64,000 bases of DNA from Streptomyces sp. SKN60 (GCF_026236535.1 NZ_JAHTMW010000014.1:62001-126000); one strand, 5' to 3'. Positions 8,568 through 17,156 are shown, numbered from the stretch's first letter. Made by a program: numbers and translations. Notes: generated from the letters alone by a model not told the origin.

Positions 8568-9456
8568 TTAGGGTAGATTGCTGCGAGCAATCACTTCCTC
8601 AGCCTCACCCAGCACAACTACTTCCCGACCCAGAGATTTGGCGAGCCGCTCGACAAAATCGCGCGAAATCGACTGCACGGACCCACCTGAACTCAGCGCT
8701 GCAATGACTACACTTTCACCCTCCCAGGAGGAGCGAACAGCATCCCATCCGATCTTTGCGAATGAGGACGCAATGAACTTCTCTTCGCTGATCCGGCGAA
8801 TTTCCCGAGATGGTCGCCTCGGTACCCCGTCTGACCGTAACGCATATCTCTCGATCTCCGCCATACGGTGATCGAGCTGCCGGGAGATGAGAAGGATCTC
8901 CTCCGTCATGTCAGCTTCGGATCGCTGCACCTTATTCGAAATGTTGTCCTTCGACGAGATTTCCCCAACGCCCCTAATGCTGTTCTCGAACTCAGGCCAA
9001 CTTCTCTGGAAGGCGCGCTCCAACCTTTCACGCGGGATTGCCAGGCCGCCCGAGACGTCATTGATGTCGAAGAGAAGCTTCTGCACATCATCCTTACTGC
9101 TTCCAATGACGGCCTGGAACTGACTGAGAGGGCTGATGAGATCGGTAGTTTTCATACCGATCAGGAACGGGACAACGTAGCCTCCCTCGACCTGCTTGGA
9201 AAGGGCTCCGGCTTCGAAGTTGATCCAGGTGGAAGTTTGATTCTCCGGGGTCACGCAAATGATCCCGAAATTTGTTTCAGAAAGCTCGTCCGTAATCTCT
9301 CGTACCCCTCTCCTCCCTGCAGAAATGTCCAGACTGGAAAGCCAGGGGTCGACATATTGGAGAACGTCCGGCAACCAGGACCATAAGGTCTCAGCAGTCT
9401 TCTTGGAGCGCTCTCCAGACCAGCTCAGGAATAGCTTGATAGCAGCCTCCGTCCAT
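8568..9456 (-). CDS. TIR-domain protein, candidate anti-phage NADase (5' frameshift suspected)
   Basis: From ATG 9374 an intact frame encodes 268 residues (MPDVLQYVDPWLSSLDISAG). The frame stays open upstream and reads IKLFLSWSGERSKK, the expected first beta strand and BB-loop start of a bacterial TIR domain, but it has no ATG/GTG/TTG there. ATG 9456 sits one frame off: dropping one G from the GACGGAGG stretch would give MDEAAIKLFLSWSG. STWINFEAGALSK carries the conserved TIR catalytic-type Glu. After a linker with a predicted helix (residues 150-190), the last 75 residues (SVVIAALSSGGSVQSISRDF) form an unrecognised domain. ATG 9456 lies 1 bp after the upstream gene's stop, so the two form an operon. 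Confidence 0.72.
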
Positions 9457-9457
9457 T

Positions 9458-10045
9458 TTAACCAGCGCGCCTATTACTGGATCCGATCCGGTTCTCATCG
9501 CGAACTGTTTTGAGGAGGAGCGCATGTTCCGCCTTGAGTGAACCGTACGACTCGCGAACGTAAGACAGGAACCTGCTTCCCGGATGGCGGACCAGTGTGG
9601 ATTTGCTTGGCCCAGCTCCGCCCCAGTTCGCCAGAAGGGCTTCATAGGTCGCCGCGTGCGCACAAAATTCCAGGACCACGGGCGGCATCTCCCCCTCGAC
9701 GATCAGATCGCCCCGGGTAGTAATAACCTCCCGCATTTTCTGGGCTGCCGGCGCGAACACTGCTTCCACCCACGTGCGCCACCGCGCTTCTTCCAATTCT
9801 GACAACGGAACAGCAGCCGGGCCTACACCAGTGGGCGTGATATAGCGTCTACAGTACTCACTCCACGCCTTCTCGTTGGTTTCTGTCAGAACGAGAAGTG
9901 GACCGTAGAGATCCCTTAACTGGCTGCTCACCCGGTCGATTCGCGCCTCCCGCTGAGATCTTCGACTCTCACCTTGATGGTTCAACCAGTAGGCAATGAT
10001 GGCAATCAGGATGCTGGCACAGGCCGTTACGATTGCTGTGATCAT
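9458..10045 (-). CDS. One-TM membrane protein paired with the TIR gene
   Basis: A 195-residue protein starting at ATG 10045 (MITAIVTACASILIAIIAYW), preceded by GGAG at good spacing; ATG 10057 is an alternative. A single N-terminal membrane helix (residues 2-20) is followed by a cytosolic basic coiled helix (RRSQREARIDRVSSQLRDLY) and then a helical region with GPLLVLTETNEKAWSEYCRR. I do not recognise a named family, but this one-TM plus LYGPLL..NE layout recurs in uncharacterised proteins of mobile elements. It stops (TAA 9458-9460) one base before the TIR ATG. Low-GC codon use matches the TIR gene, so they probably arrived together. Confidence 0.7.
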   Translation of the reverse strand: MITAIVTACASILIAIIAYWLNHQGESRRSQREARIDRVSSQLRDLYGPLLVLTETNEKAWSEYCRRYITPTGVGPAAVPLSELEEARWRTWVEAVFAPAAQKMREVITTRGDLIVEGEMPPVVLEFCAHAATYEALLANWGGAGPSKSTLVRHPGSRFLSYVRESYGSLKAEHALLLKTVRDENRIGSSNRRAG

Positions 10046-10276
10046 CGGAGTCTCCATGACGCTGCTTCGCGTGGTATTGAAGCATGACATAGGAGGATCC
10101 TGCCACCCTGCAAGCAGCACCTTCTCAGCACTCAAAGTGGAAATCGCGAAGAATCTCTAATAGCATCTTCCTACTTTTTGCCGCGATGGTTCCATCCGTC
10201 GCGACACCGTTGCATATTTGGCAAAGTCCTCTTGGAACTCCGGGAGTACGCCGTCTCAACGCGCCTCATCAGGCAA

Positions 10277-10876
10277 CTACAACCCTCTATGCGGGTTCGC
10301 TTCAGGCTGCCTAGGTTTCGTTCGGAGCAGTGGGGTAACAGACCGAGCAGCGAGAAGCCGCGCCGCCCACCGGGCCTCTGCCAAGTGTTCGGCCTGGAGC
10401 CCGGCGCAGGGGTCAGGTTGGATCAGGAGAGTCGCGGCCCCGCGGTTGGTCCGCTCTGCGGCCCAACCGTGGTCGAGGCCGGTGAAGTCGTCGTCGATCC
10501 AGACGGCGGGGGCGTCGCCCAGCTAGGCGTCGACGTGGTCGCGCTTCCACAGGTAGCCGTTGGGGTGGCTGGTGGTGATCTGCGGACGCGGGAGATCGAC
10601 GTACAACAGGGTTGGAAGGCCGAGGAGCGGGCCGATGAGGGTGGTGGCGTCCTGGCGCCAGCTGGTGCACCAGACCGGGGTGACCAGGCCGGTGCGGATC
10701 ACGTCCATGAGCATGGGGCCGTGGGCAGGGTCGAGCCAGACGGTGACCGGGTTGTCGGCGCTCCGGCCGGTGGGGACGACGTCGTGGCGGGCGTGGGTGG
10801 CCGGGGCCGAGCCGTCCGCGTTGGGGAAGGGTATGAGGACGCCGTCGATGTCGAGGAGCAGGTAGGGCGGGCGCAT
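10277..10876 (-). pseudogene. HAD-like hydrolase interrupted by one in-frame TAG
   Basis: ATG 10876 begins MRPPYLLLDIDGVLIPFPNA, with the HAD nucleophile motif DIDG. It continues through VWCTSWRQDATTLIGPLLGL (motif II region) to WKRDHVDA, where TAG occurs at 10523-10525. The same frame then goes on as LGDAPAVWIDDDFTGLDHGW, the acidic DDD motif IV that such enzymes need, and stays open to TAG 10277-10279. A tryptophan codon (TGG to TAG) is the likely original. As read, the 117-residue product lacks the metal-binding motif. The gene is followed by relics of the same strand and belongs to the 10.3-16.6 kb block. Confidence 0.78.
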
Positions 10877-10911
10877 CGGTTCCTCCGGGGGAAGCCGGGG
10901 CGAATGGCTGG

Positions 10912-11604
10912 TCAGAGCTTGCGGGCGCGGATCAGCAGGGTGGTGGGCCAGTGGCCCATGCGGGGGTCGTGGAACTCCTGGGCTGAGGTGAGCCAGAAGC
11001 CCGCCTGGCTGAGGTGCTTCTCCCACCGGTCCGTGGAGAACTCCCAGCGGGCGATGGGGAGCCGGGTGCGGTCGGGAAGAGTGACGTGGTCGCGGCGGGG
11101 CCGGTCGTCGCCGGAGGGGCTTCGACCGCCGCGCTGCGGGTGGGGGACGGAGAAGGCCAGCACCCGTCCGGGCGTGAGGCGCTGGGCGATGGCCGGGAGC
11201 AGGAGCTCGGGGGCAACGAGGCCGACGGCGCCGAAGACGGAATAGATCGCGTCGAACTACTCGTCGGACGCGTGCAGGTAGTGCAGGGCGTGGCCGGCGA
11301 CGAAGGTGAGGTTGTTCAGCCGTCCGTGGTGGGAGCGGGCGCGGCGGACCTGGAGACCGACCAGGTCGACGCCGGTGACATGGGCGCCGTGTCGGGTGGC
11401 GAGGTGGGCGGCGTTGTGGCCGGGGCCGCAGCCGAGTTCCAGGAGTCGCTTGCCGCGCAGGTCGGAGCCGAGGACGTCGGCTCCGGGCCCCTGGCCGGGT
11501 CTCGTGGTCCATTCCATCTGGGCGGGTACGGACAGGGGTTCGGCGAGTCCGGCTGCGGTGCGCTGAGCGGCGTGGGCGTGCCAAGGGGATGCCTGGGCGA
11601 GCAC
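10912..11604 (-). pseudogene. Class I methyltransferase interrupted by one in-frame TAG
   Basis: GTG 11604, with GGAG upstream, starts VLAQASPWHAHAAQRTAAGL; RLLELGCGPGHNAAHLA is SAM motif I and VTGVDLVGLQ motif II. At 11257-11259 the frame meets TAG in HASDE*FDAIYSVFGAVGLV, then continues without another stop through LTPGRVLAFSVPHPQRGG to TAA/TGA-type termination at 10912. FDAIYSVFGAVG is the standard motif IV region, so the TAG probably replaced Gln or Glu (CAG/GAG to TAG). Intact length would be about 230 residues. It starts just after the phosphotransferase stop, so they were co-transcribed. Confidence 0.8.
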
Positions 11605-11605
11605 G

Positions 11606-12517
11606 TCAGATCTCCAGGAGGTGGAGGACGTCGGTGAGGTGGCGGCGGACAGCCTTGATGTAGGCGGGGTCGGTGGCCGGGTCCTGATCCAGCGGACGGA
11701 CTGCTCCATGAACCACTCGACGGCCCACATGCGGTGCCAGCCCAGGGCCCAGTTCTCGGTGGTCAGTCCGCCGCGCGGGGCGAGGGCGTCCGGGGGTGCC
11801 GCCGGCGGTGACGTACTGCTCCAGGAAGACGCACAGGCGCACGGGGTGCGGTGGCTCGATGGTGCCGTGCCAGCCGGCGAGGTCGAGCAGGCCGCGGCCG
11901 GTGAAGGCGCGGGCGAAGTCGAGCAGCCGCCAGCCGCGCTCGCCGATGTGGAGGCTGGTGGGGTGGAACTCGGAGTGCACCCAGCCGAACGGTTCCAGCG
12001 TCGCTCCGGCCGAGCGGGCCTCGGCGGCCTTGGCGATACGGTCGAGCGCGTCCTCGACGTCGTCGGCGTCCTGCCACCGGTCGGCCCTGCGCAGCCGTTC
12101 GAGGTGCTCCAGCGCCCTGGCCGGAAGTGCGCGCAGGCACTCCTGGCCGAGGACGGGCAAGGGTGGAGCCGAACGGGTGCCGTGCAGGATCAGGGCCGCG
12201 GCGACGCCGTCGAGGTCGTCGGCCTCGCGGACGGAGGGTCCGAGGTCCTCCATGAGCATGCCGAGCCAGCCGTCCAGGACGGCGGAGGCGTGGACCTGGG
12301 GGACGGGTACGCCGAGGGTGCGGGCCAGGCGGAGGGCCTGGTCCTCGCTGTCGAAGGGCTTCTTGGCGTACTTGAAGATGGCCGTGGAGCCGTCGGGGAA
12401 GGTCACGCGCTCGACACCAGACATGGACCACACGCGTACCTCCTCCCGTACGGCGGTGGTCTGGCCGGTCGCGGTGAGCAGGTTGTCGAGGAGTTCGGCG
12501 CTGAGGTTCGTGGTCAC
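11606..12517 (-). CDS. Aminoglycoside phosphotransferase-family protein with a frame-swapped segment
   Basis: A 303-residue protein from GTG 12517 (GGAG 8 bp upstream). It has a kinase-like N-lobe (GSTAIFKYAKKPFDSEDQAL) and the catalytic-loop position HSEFHPTSLHIG, where the usual catalytic Asp is Glu, followed by RLLDFARAFTGRGLLDLAGW (DFG-like). Between about 11797 and 11683 the annotated frame gives Arg/Pro-rich sequence, while another frame gives APRGGLTTENWALGWHRMWA and VEWFMEQSVRWI, clearly the genuine protein. One inserted C in a C5 run and one later deletion would explain both. The family phosphorylates small molecules; the altered catalytic residue makes activity doubtful. Confidence 0.75.
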   Translation of the reverse strand: MTTNLSAELLDNLLTATGQTTAVREEVRVWSMSGVERVTFPDGSTAIFKYAKKPFDSEDQALRLARTLGVPVPQVHASAVLDGWLGMLMEDLGPSVREADDLDGVAAALILHGTRSAPPLPVLGQECLRALPARALEHLERLRRADRWQDADDVEDALDRIAKAAEARSAGATLEPFGWVHSEFHPTSLHIGERGWRLLDFARAFTGRGLLDLAGWHGTIEPPHPVRLCVFLEQYVTAGGTPGRPRPARRTDHRELGPGLAPHVGRRVVHGAVRPLDQDPATDPAYIKAVRRHLTDVLHLLEI

Positions 12518-12592
12518 GTGGGGCTCCGGGGGATGGTGGCGTCCGGGGCGGGCGAGGGATGCTGGCCCGCCCCGGAGCCTGATCGGGTGGGG

Positions 12593-13342
12593 TTACGCGG
12601 CGGGGTTCACGCGGTGGGCGTAGACCTGCTCGATCCAGCCGGCCTTGAACGTGGCGAGGTCGTCGCGGAAGTTCGCCATCGAGGCACCGTAGGGCGCGAC
12701 CACGCCGCCGGACTGGTCCGGCACGGACTGGCACCCGTGCACGAGCCGGCCGCCGAGGGCGGCGTGGGCCTTGATGGACTCGATCCGGCGGTGCTCGTTG
12801 AACCAGCCGCCGTGGTAGACCTCGTCGAGCATCCCGCCCGTCTCGTCGTCCAGGTCGAAGACGACGGACGTGGTGGCGGGGAAGAACCAGCACGGGCCGA
12901 CGTTGGAGATGTGCCCGTCCAGCTCGACCTTGTTGAGCGCCATGAGCGTGGCCGCCTCGCGGAGCATCCGCAGGTGGTCGGCGGTGATCTGCGGCAGGCC
13001 GAGGCTGGCCAGGTGCTCGTCGCGGAAGAGGTACGCGTACACCTCGTACGCGTAGGCCAGGACGCGGGACGCGTCGGACGTGGACTCGCTGTGCTGCTTG
13101 ATGAAGTCGAGCGTGAGCTGCTCGACCGCGCTCTCGGTCGTCTCGTCCACGTCCAGGAGCTGGGACTTGACCAGCTCCCAGTCGGCGACGAGCCAGGTGT
13201 TCGACTCGAAGCGGAAGAAGTACTCGGCCGGGTCGATGGTGATGCGCCCGCCGTCGACCTGGATGCCGGGCAGGCGGCTCCGGCGCGGGTCGAACGCCTC
13301 GGGCAGCTCGACCGTGATGGCCGTGGTGTTGATGGTGGTCAC
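12593..13342 (-). CDS. Protein of unknown function in the island metabolic block
   Basis: A 249-residue protein starting at GTG 13342, preceded by GGAG. It begins VTTINTTAITVELPEAFDPR, then DPAEYFFRFESNTWLVADWE, a helical middle (SEVYAYLF-like stretch near residue 100) and a conserved-looking GPCWFFPATTSVVFDLDDET. I do not recognise a family: no nucleotide-binding or catalytic signature stands out. It is intact, high-GC and shares strand and spacing (75 bp) with the phosphotransferase downstream, so it is probably first in that operon. It is divergent from the TPR regulator, with the direct-repeat operator lying between them. Confidence 0.7.
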   Translation of the reverse strand: MTTINTTAITVELPEAFDPRRSRLPGIQVDGGRITIDPAEYFFRFESNTWLVADWELVKSQLLDVDETTESAVEQLTLDFIKQHSESTSDASRVLAYAYEVYAYLFRDEHLASLGLPQITADHLRMLREAATLMALNKVELDGHISNVGPCWFFPATTSVVFDLDDETGGMLDEVYHGGWFNEHRRIESIKAHAALGGRLVHGCQSVPDQSGGVVAPYGASMANFRDDLATFKAGWIEQVYAHRVNPAA

Positions 13343-13527
13343 CGTATCTCCGTCTCTGATCGGCCGGGTTCGGGCACAGGAATGCCCGAGCCCGGTGTGG
13401 GCGTACGGAACTTCGGGGTGCCGCCCGGACCAAGGGGGAGCCTGGATCACGGTCGCGCCGTCCCGGGCGGCTGCTGATAAGTGAACCCGCGGTCACGCTC
13501 AGTGGGTACGGTGAAAGGCAGTTGAAG

Positions 13528-13545
13528 CGGTATACACGGTTTACA
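13528..13545. promoter_or_regulatory. Tandem 9-bp direct repeat in the divergent promoter region
   Basis: CGGTATACA (13528-13536) is followed directly by CGGTTTACA (13537-13545), 20 bp before the regulator's GTG 13566 and 186 bp before the divergent gene at 13342. Head-to-tail repeats with this spacing suit a regulator that binds one DNA face; the adjacent regulator is the natural candidate. Confidence 0.45.
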
Positions 13546-13565
13546 GCTCCAGAGCGGAGGCGATC

Positions 13566-14921
13566 GTGTCGGCGCTGAGAGACCCCAACTCCCGTCTACG
13601 CGACGTCATCGCGGCGGTCGGCTGTACCTACGAGGCCCTCGCCAGAGACGTGCGGCGCATCGCCGCCGAGAACGGCGAGCTCCTCCAGACCAACATGTCA
13701 GCCATCTTGCACTGGGTGAACGGCACCCGCGCCCCGTCCGGCCGGGTAGGCCAGTACCTGACCGAAGCACTGTCCCGCCGAGCGGGACACACGATCACCC
13801 AGACCGAGATCGGCCTCCAGGCCAGCGATGACGAAGCGCCGGCGGAACCCGACCCCGTCCTCGCCGCCACCGACCGGGGCCGCGCCGACATCGAACGCGG
13901 CCGCTTCCTCGCCATCGCGGCCTTCACCACCGACGGCGTCGCCATACCCCTCGGCTACGACCACGAAGCCACCACCCGCATGCTCCGCGCCCGCACCGGC
14001 ACGTCCCTGATCGGGGCCGAGGACGTGGACGTTGTACGGCAGATCACCGCAGCCTTCAGCGCCGCCGACGAGCGCCTCGGCGGCGGGCACGGCCTGACCA
14101 CCGTCACCGCATACCTCGCCGACACCGCTGCCCCCATGCTGCGCGGGTGCTTCCTCAGCGAGGCCTTACGCCGGGCCGCCTTCGGCGCCGTCGCCGAGCT
14201 GGCCTACCTCGTAGGGTGGAAGCACCACGGCCTCGGCCAGGAAGGCGCCGCCCAGCGCTTCTACCAGGTCGGCTACAGACTCGCTTGCGAAGCCGACCCC
14301 CACGGCCACGCCGCCTGGATGATGCGTGCCCTCGCCCACCAGGCCCTCAGCCTCAAACAGCCCCACCACTGCGTAGACCTCGTCGAAGGCGTCCTACGCA
14401 CAGGTCTCGACCACGTCGGCGGCCAGACCGAGGCCCTCCTCCACATCACCCACGCCCGCGCCTACGCCGCTACCGACAAGAACCCCCAGGCCGCACGCGC
14501 CCTGCTCGCCGCCGAAGACGCCCTCCTACGAGACGACGGCCCCCAGCCCAGCTACTCCCGCGTGAGCGGCCCCGCCGCCGGCACCGTGGCCAGCCACACC
14601 GCCCGCACCCTGACCGATCTCGCCGACCACATCGGTACCGAGCAGCAGCACCGCGACGCCCTCACTCGCTGGGACCCTGCGAAGTACAAGCGCGTCCACG
14701 CCCTCACCCACGCCGACCTCGGCGACAGCCTCGCAGCCCAGGCCCGCGCCGACGAAGCCGTCGCCGCCTGGACCCAGGCCCTCGTCCTCATGGAGGGCAT
14801 GACCTCCGACCGCACCCGCAAGGCGATCACGTCGATCCGCTCCACGCTCGCGGTCTACCAGCGCCGCCGCGTTCCCGGCGCCGCCGATCTCGCCCGTCGC
14901 GCTCGCGAGGCCCTCGCCTAA
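13566..14921 (+). CDS. HTH plus TPR-type transcriptional regulator
   Basis: A 451-residue protein from GTG 13566 with GCGGAGG 6 bp upstream. Residues 10-75 (LRDVIAAVGCTYEALARDV; HWVNGTRAPSGRVGQYLTEA) look like a degenerate Xre-type helix-turn-helix that is common in Streptomyces. The remainder is helical repeats of TPR character (EGAAQRFYQVGYRLACEAD; AARALLAAEDALL; ADEAVAAWTQALVLMEGM). Such proteins often sense small signals. It is intact although its neighbours are damaged. The NUDIX gene follows with its start 1-34 bp after the TAA, so they are co-transcribed. A related fragment survives at 16.92 kb. Confidence 0.8.
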   Translation: MSALRDPNSRLRDVIAAVGCTYEALARDVRRIAAENGELLQTNMSAILHWVNGTRAPSGRVGQYLTEALSRRAGHTITQTEIGLQASDDEAPAEPDPVLAATDRGRADIERGRFLAIAAFTTDGVAIPLGYDHEATTRMLRARTGTSLIGAEDVDVVRQITAAFSAADERLGGGHGLTTVTAYLADTAAPMLRGCFLSEALRRAAFGAVAELAYLVGWKHHGLGQEGAAQRFYQVGYRLACEADPHGHAAWMMRALAHQALSLKQPHHCVDLVEGVLRTGLDHVGGQTEALLHITHARAYAATDKNPQAARALLAAEDALLRDDGPQPSYSRVSGPAAGTVASHTARTLTDLADHIGTEQQHRDALTRWDPAKYKRVHALTHADLGDSLAAQARADEAVAAWTQALVLMEGMTSDRTRKAITSIRSTLAVYQRRRVPGAADLARRAREALA

Positions 14922-14955
14922 CATGCCCAACAACTCGCCCGACGAAGGGAACACC

Positions 14956-15453
14956 GTGGCCCAGCAGACCAACGACCAGCCGAAGGCCCTCAAGCCGGCG
15001 CTCGAATCGATGACCCTGCTGGTCGCCGCCGTCATCGTCCACGACAAGGCCACCAACCGCGTCGTCCTCCTCCAGCGCAGCGAGAACGCCAAGTTCGCCC
15101 GCGGGATGTGGGACCTCCCGGTCGGCAAGAGCGAGCCGGGCGAGCCCATCACCGAAACCGCGGTCCGCGAGCTCTATGAGGAGACTGGCCTCATGGTGAA
15201 GCCCGAGTCTCTCAAGGTCGCCCACATCATCCACGGCGCCTGGGGCGTCGAAGCTCCCAACGGCTTCCTCACGGTCGTCTTCGCCGCCCACGAATGGACC
15301 GGCGAACCCGAAAACCGCGAACCCCGCAAGCATTCCCAGGTCCGCTGGGTCGACGCCGACGCCATCCCCGAGGAATTCGTGGAGACCACCGCCAGCGCCC
15401 TCGACCGCTATATCGGAGGCGGGCCGCAGGTCTCCCTGAACGGCTGGGCCTAG
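14956..15453 (+). CDS. NUDIX hydrolase
   Basis: A 165-residue protein. I prefer GTG 14956 (VAQQTNDQPKALKP), preceded by AAGGGAAC at 5 bp spacing, over the ATG at 14923, which has no close ribosome site. The Nudix box GKSEPGEPITETAVRELYEE plus TGL fits G(x5)E(x7)REUxEExGU exactly, so metal-dependent pyrophosphohydrolysis is expected. The substrate is unknown; the N-terminal sheet LLVAAVIVHDKATNRVVLLQ is standard. It follows the TPR regulator in one operon and ends before a convergent gene. Confidence 0.9.
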   Translation: MAQQTNDQPKALKPALESMTLLVAAVIVHDKATNRVVLLQRSENAKFARGMWDLPVGKSEPGEPITETAVRELYEETGLMVKPESLKVAHIIHGAWGVEAPNGFLTVVFAAHEWTGEPENREPRKHSQVRWVDADAIPEEFVETTASALDRYIGGGPQVSLNGWA

Positions 15454-15512
15454 ATCAGCGATCACTGCCAACCCCCTGACATCGATCACCCCCGCTGCCA
15501 GGAACCTCTGTC

Positions 15513-16628
15513 TCAACCGTCGAACCGGCGCCATGGCAGCTGAAGTTGGGAAAGCGGCCGCAGCGCGCTGCGGTGCAGGGCGCCGATCCAGACGTCGGAC
15601 TCATTGCTGCTGTTCAGCTCGGGCGAGATATGAGCGACCAGGCCCGGTCCGACGAGAAAATTCGTCGGACCGATGGGCGCCAGAAATGGCCGTAGCGGCA
15701 CGCGGTGCAGGCAGGTTTCCAGCTCTGACAGCAGTTGCTCGGGCAGATTGCGGAGGAATGCCTGGTACGGGGCGGTCATCGAAGCCTCGTACAACGAGAA
15801 CTGCAGCAGGAACCGGCTTAGCGGCTCCTCCTCCCGGGCCGGTGCGTCGTCTTCGGTCAGCCAGACGTCCGGATCGGTGCCGGCAGCGTCGAGCTGCCAC
15901 GGGATGGACCAGTCCCAGCAGCCCTGATTCTCGATGGCGACGACCAGGCGCTCACCGCGGATGTCGGTCGAGAGCCTTGTGAGCGGTTGGATGAAGTTTT
16001 GGCCTCCGAGGATGGCCGGACGCTCCTCAGCGAGACGGTAAAAGTCGGCCAAGGCATAAGGGACGGAGCCGGGTATCGCGATGTTAGTGGGCCGGGTTTC
16101 AGTTTGGGCGGGATACCAGCCGGTGACGAAGGATTCCAAGGCCAGGCCGGGGTCCGTGCGGACACTGCCGAGCCAGTCCAGGCCGGGCAAAAGGGGCGCA
16201 GCTGTTGGCGGCCGAACCGTGTCGAGCAATTCCCGACTCAATGGCGGGTCGATGCGCAGGTGGCAACTATTGAGTTCGCCGTTGGTCCAAGCGCTCCGCG
16301 AGTGGCGGACGGGACCAATGTAGACGGCTAGACCGTCGACCCGGACGAACAAGTGCACCGGCCGGTCCAGATCCGGTTCCGATCCCGCGAACGGCTCTCG
16401 ACCAGTGAGCCTGGATGCGGCTACTGCAGGCGTAAGACCTCGTAGACGGAACTCCTGGTCGTTCCACACGCCGCCTGCCGCCGGATCGTCCGCTGCATCC
16501 CCAATGATCACAACAGCCGCAGCCCCGACCACGACCGTAGACCTGCCTACGGCGAACACCTCGGGCTCTGCACCCGCGAGATCAAGTGCCACGCCCACGT
16601 CTACGGTGGCCGAACGCGTCAGCGACAT
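15513..16628 (-). CDS. Uncharacterised protein with a possible SUKH-like C-terminal region
   Basis: A 371-residue protein from ATG 16628 (MSLTRSATVDVGVALDLAGA). The N-terminal half is beta-rich with no recognised domain (FVRVDGLAVYIGPVRHSRSA). From residue about 180, ALADFYRLAEERPAILGGQN and RLVVAIENQGCWDWSIPW resemble the acidic/aromatic core of SUKH (SMI1/KNR4-like) immunity proteins, but I am not sure of this. The downstream neighbours across the repeat (DUF7660, Imm21) are also immunity-type, which makes an immunity role plausible but unproven. It is convergent with the NUDIX gene, with 59 bp between them, and is intact. Confidence 0.65.
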   Translation of the reverse strand: MSLTRSATVDVGVALDLAGAEPEVFAVGRSTVVVGAAAVVIIGDAADDPAAGGVWNDQEFRLRGLTPAVAASRLTGREPFAGSEPDLDRPVHLFVRVDGLAVYIGPVRHSRSAWTNGELNSCHLRIDPPLSRELLDTVRPPTAAPLLPGLDWLGSVRTDPGLALESFVTGWYPAQTETRPTNIAIPGSVPYALADFYRLAEERPAILGGQNFIQPLTRLSTDIRGERLVVAIENQGCWDWSIPWQLDAAGTDPDVWLTEDDAPAREEEPLSRFLLQFSLYEASMTAPYQAFLRNLPEQLLSELETCLHRVPLRPFLAPIGPTNFLVGPGLVAHISPELNSSNESDVWIGALHRSALRPLSQLQLPWRRFDG

Positions 16629-17156
16629 TCGGCGAGTCTATCCGGGAAACGATCACCACGGCGTCGGGAAATGATCTCCGGCGGTCTTGATCACGACACG
16701 TCAAGACCCAGTCGCGAACGCCTGTGGGCAGGCATGTTACAGACTTTCCGGTGATCATTCTGCAGCCTGTCCCGGAGGTCTACGCCTCCGGCGACTTCGC
16801 CCTCTCGCCAGTCGCCGAGTCCACGCGGTACGGCTTCCTGCCACTCAGCGGCGCACTCGATCCTGCCGAGGTCGGCACGGCGGTGGTGCACATCGCCGAC
16901 TGCAACAACATCTAGACACTGAACAGCAGGCCGCGACGCCCTCACCGGTGGGACCGAGGGGACCAGGTGTCCCCTCTACCAGCGCAATGAGACTCGCCGC
17001 TGGCAGCCCGTGATCCAGAGCCGCGCTCGCAGTCCGCACACAGTCCGCAGGACACCCGATCAGGACCGTCGCACCCCATCGCCAGCCATCAGCAAAAGGC
17101 CAGGTCAGCGACCCACAGGGGAGATCCCCGCAGGTCACCGACCCGCCCCATTACTA
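16629..17156. other. 528-bp gap with regulator relics, next to the right repeat
   Basis: No convincing intact gene. A plus-strand frame at 16724-16915 reads RYGFLPLSGALDPAEVGTAV and ends early; it may be a gene relic. At 16917-16954 the DNA resembles 14640-14677 of the TPR regulator (shared CCGCGACGCCCTCAC and TGGGACC), and 16975-17010 reads like its C-terminus (YQR...), so this is a decayed regulator copy. Near the right end, CAGGTCAGCGACCCA (17101) and CAGGTCACCGACCCG (17131) are two 15-bp near-repeats 30 bp apart, possible integrase arm sites. TAG at 17154-17156 (minus strand) ends the integrase frame running out of the repeat. Confidence 0.5.

Noticed and set aside
10523..11259. Genetic-code change with TAG as a sense codon
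   Set aside because: Many intact genes here end in TAG (for example nrdB at 51044-51046, Imm21, the NUDIX gene), so TAG is a normal stop in this genome.
11763..13496. 577-residue minus-strand open frame (and similar long frames such as 35158-36999 +, 45028-46848 -, 59472-62243 -)
   Set aside because: Arg/Pro/Gly-rich composition and opposite or shifted frame to genes with clear motifs; these are GC-rich shadows of real genes.
17101..17145. Integrase arm-binding sites
   Set aside because: Two 15-bp near-repeats 30 bp apart are suggestive, but two mismatches and only two copies are too weak to call.
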